This document shows, one piece after another, positions 48,401 to 60,580 of a stretch of 64,000 bases of DNA (positions are counted from its first letter, which is position 1; every line of letters starts with the position of its first letter). The position numbers and the translations under genes are program-made. The DNA lies in contig NC_051095.1 in assembly GCF_901709675.1 (NCBI RefSeq), positions 15,915,956 through 15,979,955 of the forward strand, in the 5' to 3' direction. The notes below the pieces were generated by a model. The model was not told where the DNA came from, made no database searches, and worked only from the letters and a program-made list of their open reading frames with translations. This stretch comes from Syngnathus acus. Lineage: Eukaryota; Chordata; Actinopteri; Syngnathiformes; Syngnathidae.

Positions 48401-51400
48401 TCTTGAAGCATAGGCTTTGGCTCTGCTGCCCTCTAGTGACAGTCTAAAGGTAAGACGCACAAAAAGCACAAGACTATAAATAAGGGAAATTTAAAAAAAA
48501 GCCTTGCTTCAAATGACGTTCCGAGATACTTTAATCGTAGGAAAAATGATGCAAACAAAAAGAAGCTTAAAAAATTTCATCATTGATGAACAAAATGGTA
48601 TCTGAGTGAGGCAAAGAGAAAGTGAAGTTGCGATAAAAACAAGAGCAGAACAAGCCCTGCCTTCTTACTCCCGTAACACACAATATCCATTACTGCTGAG
48701 AGACACAGTGAACGTTTCTCTACCCTCTGAGACATAAGAGGTATAAGGGGCTTTTCAAACTACGGCTAGAATTTCACACAACAGCCTTCACACAACAGGT
48801 ATCATTATTGATCCAGTGGTATGATTTAAAATCTGTCAGTATCACACCTCACTAGTACAGAACTGCATTGCTTCTTAATATTACTCGTCATTAAAACTGC
48901 AGCAATGCATAGAAGAGGGATAGAAAATTCTAGGTATTAATCTGGTAACACTGAAATCTATCAATATCCATACAATCCTTGGTGAAAAAGCGATAAGCTC
49001 AGTTTTTCTTGGAAGCAAGTTCTGCCACGCTGAACACGTTTGAAAAGTGCACAGTTGTCTTTGTATTACTGCTTTGATTTGACATTCTTACATCAAGCTA
49101 CCCCCGCAGAAAAAAAAATCCTACCACAGGTATGGACAGACAGCTACAGTAGGTAGTTAATGGAAATCCATCCAAGCCAGGCTCATGTCACACTGTTTGA
49201 GACCAGGAGATTGATGGTCATTTCCATGTGGACTGGAAATATTGAACAGTGAGGATCATTATGTTGTTGTGAATGCAGTTAGTGCAAATGTCCACAGAAA
49301 ATGATGCAATATTACTAATTGTAATGAGCTTTCCATTTCCTACAGGGTGTATGCATTTTAGTGTTTACTTTTTTTCTTTTCGTATCACATCAAATCACGC
49401 AAGCAGCGATCAAATAGCCAATCATGCTCTCCAAAAAGCTTTAAAGCATATTCTACGGCATTTCAAATACCTGTCATGGTCACGGCCGACTCCCCATACA
49501 CGGATGCTGCTGATTGGCTGAGAGTGCAGAAGGCTTTGATCATCTGGGTCAACCAGAGTCAACATGCGGTCTTGAAGCACCAGCAGCATTCCTTTACCCT
49601 TTGGGAGCAGAAAAAAAACATGAGCTTACCACATGATCATTATTTGTGGTTGATGTTTTTTTTTGTTGTACAAGCAAATTGCTATTGTCAATTATTTTGA
49701 TAATGTTGGTTGTAATAATAATGATTTAGAAAATGATAACAAAAATTATAAACATAAATGGAACAACTCCTCTGCACACAAAATATTCCCTCTTTTATTA
49801 TCTTGCATAGTGTCCATACTGAAGAGGGGGAGATGCTCGCTCATGATGACTCAGTATTTTATGCTACAACAGCTTTCTAATTGGTGTTTTTCAAGACAAC
49901 AACATAAAAAAAAGGGTTAAGAGAATTTTTCCACCTAAAAATACCCAATCAAGATTTTAACTACCTCGCTGCCTTTCGCTATTACAGCAATTACCTTTTT
50001 ACGTCAGGTTTTTATTCACAGAAGCTGAAAAAAATAACAAGCCTATTTTGACAAAGTAAGGTTTAGAAAGCACTGTGAAAGTGCAATAAAAATCTACTTA
50101 ATAAGAGTAACAAAATATTTGTATTTCTTGACATTCTACACTCAAACAGTGCATGATATTATCCCTGCACTTAGATAATGACAAAAGTAACTGACCTCTC
50201 CCCAGACGCCGGCTGAGTCTCGGATATCCCTTCTGCAGTAAGACAGTTGTCTTATGCAGTGATGGACGGCCACGCTGCTCCTCCCCTCACACAAGTCCTG
50301 TTCTGCCATCTCCACCCAGCCCAGGGACCGGACTGGAAATGACTAGGAGAAACACATAAATCATGGATTATTTTTGTTTTGTTCAAAATCACAGTTCTCT
50401 CTTTTTTTTTTTTTTTTACTGTGTAGTGTTTCACATAGCCTTTAGTCATAAAATAAAATTAATGAGATGTAATTCTTTGTTGAAACATCAGGAAAATATA
50501 ATTGTGCACAAAACAGAACCTACTGGCTACACCATTAGATGACATCCATTATCTTTTATTGTTTACAGTTATGGAATTTGACTCTTTCCCAGTCTCTTGC
50601 AATCAATCTTCAACATAGACCAAAGTGGAACTTTCTATTTAGAATACTGAATTTGTCAGCAAATCTTAGGCAGCAATTTACATTGAAAAAGTCCTCCAGA
50701 AAACATTGTTGACACACAGATTTGCCGTTCTGATGGCACTGACACAAATATTGACTTTTAAGAGATGTAATGTACTTAATGCTTTTCAAGTTTCAATTGT
50801 AATCTGAGAAATGTATGGAAACATAGTAAGATGCAAATCCTTCACTTAGTCTTTGTAGAGTTACAAAATTTAATTGCGAAACGATATCAACCACATTTAA
50901 GGCTTTAATACGTACTGTATTATGGATAATATATTTCGGCTTACCATTGCTTCTGGATCCGGGAAAGTATTGTCGAGGTCCACCGTTTCCAGTGGAGCTG
51001 GAGGGCTGCAGAAAAGTGAGACATTAAAAGCTTGATGCAGTGGTTCTCAAGCTTTTTCCAATAAGTACCACCTAAAAAAATACTTAGCTCTCCAAGTACC
51101 ACCATGGTGGTCTACATTAAATTACAGCATAGTAGACCTTAGTGTTAATCAAAAATGAAACTGAGGTCTTATTTATTATATTTGTTAAATATTATTGGAA
51201 ATTACTGTTATCTTATCAACCATTGGAACATTATCACAATGCTTAAATATAGGTAAATAAAAAACGGTACTTTACTCATTTGAAATGGATTGCGCAATTT
51301 CCACCTAAAATATTTTTCTTAAAAAAAAGTTCATAAAGATTGGCAGCAAACTTGAAAGATAGATAAAACTGAACCGCATTTTTTCACACACCACACTTGG

Positions 51401-54400
51401 AGACTTGGAGTGCATTGTATGTTAAATGAGCGATTGTAATTGGTGAGAGAACATCACGCATATCTGGTACTACACAAGGAGTTAATTAGTGTGCTTTACT
51501 TGAGTTTGAGGGAAGCATAGCGGAGGGTGGCCCCTTCAAATGCCTTCAGACTGGGGTCAGGATAGATTGGATAGTCCTTCAGATCCTACAATGTACAAAC
51601 GGTGAGAGAGTGAATTAGTAATAGCTTCACACTTTAATTACTTTATGGTTAGACTAGATTTGTCACTCATTTTTATTATAAATGACTCCATTAGTTACCA
51701 CAGTATTTACATTTGTTCAATGTGCAATTGGACAAAAATTGAGGCGGGCAAGGTGAGTTCCCCCCACCCCTCTTCACCAGCCAGCTATTTAATCAATAAA
51801 TGGTTTAATAATATATTTGATCACATTGAAGATATGGGAACAAATCAAATTTGGTTTAGCATTCATAACAGAGGAAGAAACACTTGTTGATACAGGTTGC
51901 GTTTTCTTATTATCTTAATCTTAGATACACAGATATACCTGATTCAAACATTATGCAATATGAGATTTAGTTTAATTTAGACACAACAGAACATACACAG
52001 AATGTGGAAGATGCTGTGACGGGGCCAAAAAGGAATCTGACAGCTGACTATATACGTGATTTTTAACAAAAGAGGGGGAAATGAAAGGCTTACATTGACT
52101 GTGCAGGTGGTGCTTTTGAGATTCTGTGCAGAAGGGATGACATCATTGGAGAGGGTGGAGGTGAGGGAGGTTGGGGAGGAGCCAGAAGGGGAGGGGACCG
52201 GCTCCACTGAACTGTCTGAGATGAGACTGCTGGGGCGCTGTGGCAGACAGGAGCGAGGGGGACAGACCACCAACATTAACGGCTTGATCAAAATAGTATA
52301 GTGATAGCCTTATTGCTTATGGTTCACTACTAGTAGACTCGCCAACACTTAGACTTGACCTCCCTGCAATGATGATTATAGCTTGAGGTTGATAAATCCT
52401 CAAGCACATGTTTTGCCACATGGACGCCATGCTGAAATCAATAAGTGGTGGGTTCGTGCAGCAAACTAGCAGCAGTGCATACATGTGGGAAAAATGAGAC
52501 CAAAATATGCAAGTCTATCCTCAAATAGGACAAAAGCACACCCATCTGAAAAGAAACCTGCTAATGCTAGCTGATGAGCCGCCCTTTGAACTCCCGTGTC
52601 AAGACACCACAGTATCCATACTGTACGTGAGCATCATCTCACCTCATTGGGTGGCTGTAGCGAGTCCTGCGTCTCCTGTCGTGGTTTGTTCTCAGTCTCA
52701 TTTGAGGCAACAGGTCGGTGGTACTGAGTGGTGCCGGTGGGGACATGCCAGAAATATACCTCCGCCGAATCTGAGATCTCCTGCCAGCCTGGGGGCAGAT
52801 CCCCCTCGCCCCAAACATCTGCTAATGGAGCAAAACAAACATACAGTATAAAGATTGGGTGCATATCATTCATAAATGCTGTGCGAGTGTGTATGTGTGT
52901 GTCTGCACAGGAAGGAGGACGGGGGATCATTAAAGCTTCAGTTGCCATAGCAACTCTTTCCTCATCCCTTAAAGCAGTGCCCCTTAGGCAATACCCTCTG
53001 TTCATTCTGTTCCAGCTCTCCTACCTTTCCCCCTTCATATTTTCTGTTTCTTATGCTTTTGCATTTCCATTTGCGTCCTATGCCACACTTAAATCTGCAA
53101 TCTCCTAGCCTTTCGTGCATGCTAATCATTCTATGCGACATAAGGCGGCACGCGGTGGCCTTAAAGCTTCCCGCAGTATTGCCTAAGGTGGGGCTTTTGG
53201 TACATTTCCAGAAAGATCCATTTTTATGAGAGAGCTGGAAGGAGGCGTAGACTGTGATTGAAGAAGGATGCAATAAAGTGGCAGTTAAAGGTTAAGATGA
53301 GCGAGGATTAATAAAGATGTTGTATGCAAAGGGAGGAGTGGACACTCCAAACAAGCAGGATCAAATAAGCATTTGAATATGTTTGTATACCTGTGAAGAA
53401 AGATTAAAACAATAATTATGACTTTAATTTGAAGCAAATGTTTCTATTTTATTCAAGTGGGGCATGGGAAGCTGACCAGCTATTTGATGTATCACCTTTA
53501 ACAGAAGCTGTGATAGAGCAGTGTTTTAAAATAAAGTTGAAGAATGTGAAATTGCTCTTCCATCCTTTGATTTTTCTGTATGCAGCCCCTGGAGGAAATA
53601 TGTGAGGACCCCCTTGTACTAAAGACAAACCCGATGTTAACAAACCTGTCTCCTGTGGACTTTGAGGAGAGGGTGACTCCTGGGACAGAGTGGTCCAGCT
53701 GGAGTCTTCATCCTCCGACGGAGTTTCGGGTGTCAGATCCATTCTTAAACTCACTTTGGGGAGCCCAAGCTCTGGTTGGGGATCGGGCAGGATAAGGGCC
53801 GCCCGGTTCCTTGTCGGGGTGTTCCTCTCACTGGACCTGGGCTGCTTCGGGGAGGATGGTGGGTACTGTTGCAGGAACTGGTTTTCATTGTTGGGGTGTA
53901 GTTCTACTTTGATCACCCTGGGCTGGGAGCTCCTCTGAGGCTTTGCGGGACTTCTCGGACTTCCCTGAACCTGGATGCAGTGCTCCTCTCTGATGTGGGC
54001 TGCAGCCTGGTGGATTTCCGGTACCCACTCTGGGCTATTAGTGGATGAAGAAGAGGAAGAGCAAAGCGGTACTTCCACCACTACCGGTAAGAGAGGCTGT
54101 CTTGCAGTTGGTGATTTGTCGTCCTCCTCTTCATCCTCTTCCTCTACTAGTGGCACCGCCTCTTCTTTGTCCTCCTGACAGGAGCCTTTGCCGCTGGGCT
54201 TCTCTTCCTTCTGACTGTCTCTCTCTTTGACTGGGCTGACCTGCTCTTTCTCCGGCAAAGACAGCTGCTTGTCGTTCTCCTTGTTTCCCCAGCTCAGGTC
54301 CCAAACCTTGTCGTGGTACTCCAAGAAGCTTTTTGTCCGTCTTCGGAAGGGGGGCGGCTGGGAGTTGTCTTTCTCAAACTCGGCCCAGTTAGAGTTGATG

Positions 54401-54879
54401 TTGTCTGTGGGTACATTGTGAATTTTGCCCTCTGTATTTGCTCTGCTCAGCTCCAGCTGCTGACTCTCAGCACGTCTCTGCATGTTGGCCCCATTCTTGG
54501 CTAGTTTAGGGTTAGCTGTATTGAAGAGTGATGAGGAGGAGGAAGAGGAGTATAGGGCAGAACTGGATGAGGACTTAGTGGGAAGGCCCCTGCCCCTGCT
54601 AGCAGTTTGATTCTTAGATGACAAGTTATCACTTGTGCCCACCACACTACGCATGCTTGTCATTGAGTATCGCTGGTGGCTCTTGGGCAAGGTGGCCGAA
54701 CCTCCACCTTCTGAGCCAGCGGACTCCTTGATGACGTCACGTCCGAGCAGCTGGTTGTAAGAGGAGCGCAGGCTGAGCGAGGTGGGAGGTGTGGCGGATG
54801 GGCCGCTGCGGTTGGCCAGACCCACATTGGAGGGCGAGGAGCCAGAGCGGGAGAGGGGAGGGGTTTGTACTGACATCAT
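34542..54879 (-). CDS. APBB2: Amyloid precursor protein-binding family B member 2 (FE65-like 1)
   Basis: Cytoplasmic/nuclear adaptor that binds the APP tail through its PTB domain. Minus-strand exons: 54879-53646 (exon itself opens at 54901), 52821-52643, 52237-52094, 51585-51500, 51005-50945, 50342-50196, 49598-49471, 39895-39781, 37829-37754, 36077-35997, 35884-35769, 35649-35467, 34718-34542. Total 2727 nt, 908 aa, all phases closing. Order: Ser-rich N-terminus with conserved [11 protein letters not shown] (about 179-189), acidic run (about 245-256), ESSWTTLSQ-like motif, WW domain about 419-451 (DLPPGW...TTQYHRP), PTB1 about 570-705 (VRSLGWVEM...LHEICSK), PTB2 about 725-860 ([10 protein letters not shown]...[15 protein letters not shown]). 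Longer than the roughly 760-residue mammalian protein because of the N-terminal exon. No stop separates the ATG from the acceptor at 54902, so coding could extend into an upstream exon. Oddities: GC donor after 35769, and Tyr at the second WW tryptophan. Confidence 0.96.
35650..35768 (-). other. GC-AG intron of APBB2
   Basis: The donor on the minus strand reads AAAG|GCATGC and the acceptor TTCAG|GAGG. Phase 0 on both sides and protein continuity ([15 protein letters not shown]) fix the junction. No GT nearby keeps the frame: the next downstream GT would shift it. Confidence 0.75.
36786..36960 (-). mobile_element. Old LINE/SINE tail remnant
   Basis: CCATCGAATTTCTATACCGC followed by CCACCTGCTATTGGGCGAAAGACGG-like sequence is the reverse complement of the same fish tail family as 16761-17044, strongly diverged. 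It lies in the APBB2 intron 36078-37753. Confidence 0.5.
39163..39277. repeat. (GTAG)n-(GAGT)n compound microsatellite
   Basis: Five GTAG/GTGG copies (39163-39190) and then about 19 GAGT copies (39199-39276). A C17-(AC)n run is nearby at about 39401-39432. The minus-strand Leu-Thr-His-Ser frame is an artefact. Confidence 0.95.
42109..42633 (-). other. Unexplained 174-codon open frame
   Basis: Unusually long for intronic sequence of this AT content; a second open stretch overlaps it at 42582-42887 in another frame. The translation has ordinary composition with paired Cys in [15 protein letters not shown], but I recognise no family and no splice context. The left flank (about 42030-42110) carries GTCGAC-rich repeats (AAGTCGACCAATTCGTCAAG), which suggests it lies inside a transposon relic. 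Not called as a gene. Confidence 0.25.
48426..48439 (-). promoter_or_regulatory. CTCF-like motif
   Basis: The minus strand reads TCACTAGAGGGCAG, 13 of 14 matches to CCASYAGRKGGCRS. Lies in the large APBB2 intron. Motif only. Confidence 0.35.
51044..51360 (+). mobile_element. hAT-like repeat fragment
   Basis: Begins CAGTGGTTCTCAAGC and then AGTACCACCTAAAAAAA; the same word order occurs at 63876-64000 (GTGGCTCTCAAAC, TACCACCTAAAAAAAG). The right end is not clear and no duplication was found. Confidence 0.5.
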
Positions 54880-55934
54880 GGCCGACTGGAATCGCGCTGA
54901 CCTGTTGGGAGAGGACCAACAAAGGGGACTAAATAGTCACACACACACATGCTATAGATAGATAACCAGAAGGTACAATTTCTGAACAGGTTGTGAGTGA
55001 ATGCTGATGAGAAGAAATGAAATGCTTCAGAATTAACTCAATTGTTGAAAATGGATAGAATTTGTGACTTCAAGTTGGAATGGTTGGATTCAGTCAAGAA
55101 TTGTGGAATAGGGATGTCAACCTAAACATATTGCTACTAATTTGGGGAATTTTATGGTGAGCATGTGAGAATTTGGGGAAATGGTTCATGAAATGACATT
55201 CATGTGCTGAATATTTTGCAGTTGGAATTGTTTGAGTAATAGGTGAAAAATGTGGAAGGGGGAGGTTAATATCTTTGGGGATTTTGTGTGAAATTTTATA
55301 AATTTGAGTCAAGAATGATGATGAAAATGGTACACTACAATTACTAAAATAGTTCAAATGTGATACGACAAGCAATAAGCGCTGAGCAAACAATCAGCAA
55401 ACGAAAACATAATGACATTCAGATTTGAAATCTAATTGGTCAAAGAACCAATCCCATTGCTAATGGCTAACACTCTTGATTTTGAAGACCCTGGGCAGAT
55501 CAGCTTGACTTGGCAATACATACGTACAGAATGAAATCTGAAAGCAAGACAATAGACTGTTGGGAAAAATGAACACATTTCCATGGAACAAATATTGAAT
55601 TTGTTGTGCTGCCCACCACTTATACAATACAATACTTCGACATCTGCAGAGGCGGAGTGATCTGTAAGGCATCAACCAGCTAGGGGGCTGGGAAGGCCAA
55701 TTATTTTCAGGGATGTTTTTATGATTCTCAGGAGAACTCCTCAGTCTGCTGCTAAACAGTCAAACTGTGACACGCTTTGTCAGAGTGGTGGAGGGAGACA
55801 AGTTGTTACATAAAGAGGATGATTGGTAAAGGTTTTTTATGACTTATTATTTGGTCTTGATTTTGTTTGATCAGACCAGAAAGCGAACAATTTTATGTGA
55901 AATGTCCACCTGCTACTTTAGTAACATGTACTTC

Positions 55935-56005
55935 ATCCCAGCCTGGATTTGAACCTACAACCTCAGACCTGACTTTATCTATTAAGATGACTAATTAACA
56001 AGCGG
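55935..56005 (-). mobile_element. Weak tRNA-like SINE relic
   Basis: The minus strand has a B box GGTTCAAATCC (55944-55954) and a poor A-box-like TTAGTCATCTTAATAG upstream. No cloverleaf. Confidence 0.3.
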
Positions 56006-57176
56006 TGCATTGCAATGCTTATAGAGTCTTACATATATGAGCAATTGTAGGACACCACTGTTCTGAATGTGGTGTTGCAGTTCTCCAGTCTCTATGCATA
56101 CTCTTAAATAGAACTGCTTTTTCACATGCTGATCTCAGCCAAGATGGATGCTTTAAATTTCTTTCATCTGCTCCCATTGACCATAAATCTCTCTCAGGTA
56201 AAGTTGACGCAGTGAGTTGCTTTTATCAACACACATGTGCGTCATTTGAGTTTCTTTCTCCAGCCTCAAAGCCCTTTTAGACGCACTTTCGATGTTGAGG
56301 TGTTAAGACATCAAATCATCTGCATGAGAGAGCATTCAACCCATGGGGGCATGGTGACCTAGTCCCGCCACGAATACCCCAAAATGGGTTGTAATTCTCT
56401 ATAGATGCCACAAGATGGTGGCAAAGCACTACTTTAGCCAAAATGAAGCTCTCAATCAACTTAAAACTGTTTCCTTGGCACCGAGATGTCACCAGATAAC
56501 ACTAAAGCAATAACAGTTTTGCTTTGAGCAAGCTCATCACAAAAAAAAGGTACAATTGCAATGGCAACACTCAAATATGCGTGCCGTGTACCAAACAGAT
56601 GGCAGATGGATGGACGGCAATCCATGAGTGGTTTGCGAAGTAAAGTGTCAAGTTATACTGGCGCTAAGACCAGGTACAGCCATACTGTGACATACTTAAC
56701 CCTAACTTTTTTGAGCCAAAATTTAAGTTACACGCGAGCCGAAAAAGGAGAGCTACAGTCACCGATGCACTTTCAGTAGTGTATCGTTAAATACCTTATG
56801 AAAACACTTGCAAGAAGCATGCAGCAGCTTTCTTACATTTGCTTGAATTATTTTTCATTGTTTTTATATTTATCTTTCCTGTGAACCTCACATGTTTTGT
56901 GTGTATATTGAATATTATATTAAATATGTATCCGAGGTGTTTTCCCAAAATGCATTTCAATGGGCATCGATTTTATGCATATTTTTGCTACTTGTGGCCC
57001 AACTTGGTCGGGGCAAACTATTAAATGGTAAAACTTGATTTAACGGGGCAAACTATTAAAGGCTAAAATGGTAAATGTGTGCTTGGTCACAGAACAAATG
57101 AAACTCGCAAGTAAGGGTGTCATTAATCTGCCTATCTAATGTCATGTGACTGCATATGCCCATGGAAAGATGACTA

Positions 57177-57346
57177 CCGTAATTTTCGGACTATAAGTCG
57201 CACCGGAGTATAAGTCGCACCAGCCATAAAATGCCCAAAAAAGTGAAAAAAAAACATATATATGTATATAAATCGCTCCTGAGTATAAGTCGCCCCCCCA
57301 CCCAAACTATGAAAAAAAAACGCGACTTATAGTCCGAAAATTACGG
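57177..57346. mobile_element. TA-flanked MITE, 170 bp, with about 24-bp TIRs
   Basis: Ends CCGTAATTTTCGGACTATAA and its exact reverse complement, TTATAGTCCGAAAATTACGG, extend inward to GTCGC/GCGAC. TA duplicates flank it at 57175-57176 and 57347-57348. Internal GAGTATAAGTCGC copies repeat the end. The TA target fits Tc1/mariner-type mobilisation. Its near-perfect arms suggest recent activity. Confidence 0.85.
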
Positions 57347-58048
57347 TACATTCACGCACAGTTACTGCACTTATGTCATTTCAGACATTCTAGAAGCATG
57401 GAAAACACACACACTGCAGATTTTAGAGCAAGACAACATCTTGGGAATTGAACAAGCAGAGAGGTCGAAGAGCTAACAATTCTTAAAGTGTGCACTTTGT
57501 CCATGCGGGGCCCTCCTCCCTCCCATCTTGTTGGCTGGCCATGGAACCAGACAACAACATTGTGTTTGTGCTGATTGTGCACTTAGACACACAACAGGTA
57601 CCTGCATTGAACCATTCAGTCAGATCAGTGAGTCAGCTAGCTTTTCGTCTATCCTGCATGGCTTGTGTGACAACAAACACATCATACTTATCCCATGTTT
57701 TAGTGAGACAAAAGGTCAGACATTTGCCTAGGGGCCCCAAGTTGAAGGGGGCCCAGAGAGACTGCTTGGCCCTTGGCCCATATCAATAACAAAACAATGG
57801 CACTGCTCTAGCAATGACAAGGAATTCTCTGCATGGAGCCCCTTAATAGCTGGTGGCTAGTCGTCGCCAATTGTCGACTGGAATTGGTGCATATCGACAA
57901 CCCAACTGCAAACTTCTTTGGAAACTGCAACAACACGTCGAGATTTGTAAATCTCCCGAATGGGCCCACCCTGAAGTAGTGCTGTTGTCAAATGCAGCAT
58001 AACTTTGTTGCTCTTTTTACTTTTTTAATGTAGTGGTGTTTTTATCTC

Positions 58049-58409
58049 GGGCCCAACTGGTATGGATTTTAGGCTGATGCCGATTTTGATATTTGAGAGA
58101 ATAAAATTCTGATAATCAATTAAAATGTAAGATAATTGATTACAAATATTTGTAACGAATATTTTTTTTGTTCATTACCACAAATTATGATATGAATTTT
58201 ATTGTTTTACAGTGCTTTCTCCTTTAGTATTTAACTTTACAACAGAGAGAAAACTCATTAATAATTGGTCATTTTTCTGCCGATTTGGGGGTGCTCAATG
58301 TCATTCTCCTTGTCTTATGTTGTAATGGGTTCATCTGTAAGGGGGAAAAATTTGTAAAACGTGCTTTCAAAAGAACTAATATTGGATTTCAGATTAAGCG
58401 GCCGGGCCC
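58049..58409. mobile_element. Degenerate GGGCCC-ended repeat
   Basis: Left GGGCCCAACTGGTATGGATTT and right AGATTAAGCGGCCGGGCCC resemble the ends of a common fish repeat with GGCCGAT motifs inside. Boundaries are approximate and no duplication was found. Confidence 0.35.
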
Positions 58410-58479
58410 AATTTTTAGAATTCGGACAATTTTGCACTTCCATTAATCCAGTTTCTTTACCCGCCTATCTTTATGAGGG

Positions 58480-58710
58480 TTGCAACTGAGCTGCAGTCTA
58501 TCCCCGCTGTCTGAACTAAACCCTGAACTAGTTGCCAGCCAATCACAGAGCACATATAGACCACCAACCACTTACATTCATACCTGAGATTATCGAATAT
58601 CTTCATTGAACCAACAAAAAGGTAGGTCGGAGCCTAGATTCGAGCCTGCAACATTAGAACTGTGAGACAGATGGTACTAAACACTCAGACACCGTGCCAG
58701 CCCACATTTT
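58480..58710 (-). mobile_element. Diverged LINE/SINE relic
   Basis: The minus strand shows a tRNA-like head (GGCACGGTGTCTGAG), ...GGCTCGAATCTAGGC (B-box-like) and the later CTGCGATTGGCTGGC-like tail words (GTGATTGGCTGGCAAC), the same family as 10083-10235 and 16761-17044. Confidence 0.5.
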
Positions 58711-59378
58711 GCACGTAGTTATCTCTATGATGTACTACTACATGAAGTAGACTTCTAACATGAGTAGTCAATTTATTCATTTTATATGTACATTATTGAG
58801 TAAAATATATATCTTTGCTTACCCAACACGACTGATTATAGCAGTAAAAGGCTTTATCGGCCTGTGTTAAAACTCACCTCATATAGTACGTATGTACTCG
58901 CTTTCCCCTAAACAATGCATGACTTAATTAAGTCCAACAAAGTGGAATGGAGAGAGGAGGAGGACAGTTATTAGAGGAGGAAGTGAAGAGCATGACGAGG
59001 CATTTCGCTGGACAGTCGGCTGTAATAGCTAAGCCACTGCCCCCACAAACCCTCCAGGGAGAGGTCATTCATACAGGAAGCAAGCAACAAGTATGAGCAT
59101 AAAAGCGGCATTGGGCTGCTCCTTAATTTTTTTTCTGCGGCATATGCAACACACTGATGATGTCACCTTTAATATAAGCTAATATGCAGTTGGTGCTTTT
59201 GGATACATTTTGCTTGCAGCAAATTGATTACCTCATTTCAACATTTCGTATTATGCTATGTATTATTTTGGATTCTGTTATGTCTTCCTTGCTACATTGC
59301 ACACTGCATTTAGGTTCAACTATTTCAAATTGTAAGTTGTGTCTCTCAATGCAAACACGGTCCTGTTACTAATTCTTT

Positions 59379-59450
59379 AGCCAGCCAAGGAAGAAAAAAG
59401 TGAGCAATGTGACTCAGCAGACATGACATCATCAAGCTAATTGCTCCACC
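59379..59450 (+). repeat. Dispersed repeat A, copy 2
   Basis: Matches 18590-18665 over AAAAAAGTGAGC, TGACTCAGC and TGACATCATCAAGCTAATTG. Confidence 0.5.
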
Positions 59451-60099
59451 AATGGGTAGACCAAAGGTAAGTCCTATCTTATAGTTTTTGTATTCTTCAT
59501 TGTTTTCAGTCAATAATTAACTATTTAATTTTATAGAATGTATTTAGCAATAGCTTGAGCATCTGTGGCAAACACAGCAAACTTCACAATACCAAATAAA
59601 TTATGTTGTTAAAGAATATATACCAATCATAGTTGAGCTGCTGTTGGACAAATTGAATTATGATATTTGATCAACTTTTTTCTTGAATAGATGTAAAATC
59701 TAAAAAAAAAAAGGTCTGTTTTTCAAACATGATCTTCTCTTTTCAAGGTATTGCCAATATGTTCATCCGACTGTCAAAAAGGCGATCTTGAAATGCAACC
59801 AACCGCCTTAAAGCGTTCACACTGACCATCAGTCCATATTGAAATCTGGGTGAATATTCAAAGGTCTTCTCGTAGCAGCAGACCCAATTTTCACAAGTCA
59901 CAATATTGTAAATGCAACAGATGAGTGTCCGGGTAGCGGAGATTAATCAGCTGGAGAGAGTCAATGATGTCATGGGTGGAGTGTTTTCCATCCCTTCGCC
60001 TCGCGCCGCCTTCCTCATCCCAAACTCCCATTGCAAGTGACAGAAATAAGCGGTATTGAAGCTACAGCTCGTCATATCATGAAATCAAAAGACGCAATG

Positions 60100-60530
60100 T
60101 TGTCGATAGATGAACAGACGCAGTAAATCTTTCCAAATCCGGTGCATCCACCACCCACTTGCATGGTGCGCATCCCGAGACCAACAACATAGTTACCTCT
60201 TAGCTCAGCCTCCACCGGTCTTGCGTGTCTTCCACCCCCACGATACGACACGAGCAGTGCCTGCAGCCACGCAATGTCTTTTTAAGAGCCAGTCCGCCCC
60301 TATCTGCAGATGGCCTCCCGCATCACCAGCCCTTCCCGGCTCAAGATCGCTGATCCTGCTCGGCAGGGTGTCCAGGTTGCGCTTTCTCTCTGCGCCACGA
60401 AGTCCCGAAGTGGCGAGCGGTGCTACTCAAGCCCAGTAAAAGGGGCAGCCAATCAGAGCCGTGGACGACCACAGGAGGAGGAAGTCGAGGAGGCGAGAGT
60501 GGCCGCCATTGAACAAGTCAGGTGGGTTTT
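60100..60530 (-). promoter_or_regulatory. CpG-rich probable APBB2 promoter and 5' UTR exon
   Basis: The most CpG-dense stretch of the right half of the window. It contains an NF-Y CCAAT box in context (CAGCCAATCAGAG, about 60447-60459) and a YY1-type ATGGCGGCC on the minus strand (about 60501-60511). On the minus strand a good donor, AGAG|GTAACT, ends a putative non-coding exon at 60197; spliced to the acceptor at 54902 it would give an APBB2 5' UTR. Both boxes act in either orientation, so direction is inferred from the gene order. The transcription start is unknown. Confidence 0.45.
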
Positions 60531-60580
60531 TTTTCTTTTTTTTTTTTGCAAACCAGGTAATGACGTAACTCCATCTATGC

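Larger units (their letters stand above)
39896..49470. other. Largest APBB2 coding-region intron (9.6 kb)
   Basis: Separates the two halves of PTB1. Contents: a 174-codon minus-strand open frame of unknown origin (42109-42633); a LINE-tail fragment at about 43530-43590; a mariner-like MITE fragment at about 46295-46350; a GC-richer patch with a consensus donor at 46957; a CTCF-like site at 48426-48439; and a potentially conserved AT/Oct-like patch at about 45925-46110. No further APBB2 exon is needed, because the flanking exons join in phase. Confidence 0.7.
54902..60196. other. Probable APBB2 intron 1 (5.3 kb)
   Basis: Runs from the proposed first exon donor (60197) to the acceptor at 54902. 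Holds a tRNA-like B box, the TA-flanked MITE, a degenerate GGGCCC-ended repeat, a LINE/SINE relic and repeat A copy 2. No coding exon recognised. Confidence 0.5.

Noticed and set aside
58878-58907. 30-nt possible micro-exon (TTTAG|GGGAAAGC...TATGAG|GTGAGT) on the APBB2 strand
   Set aside because: Donor is good, but there is no homology to FE65 N-termini, no Met and a weak polypyrimidine tract; cannot be supported without transcripts.
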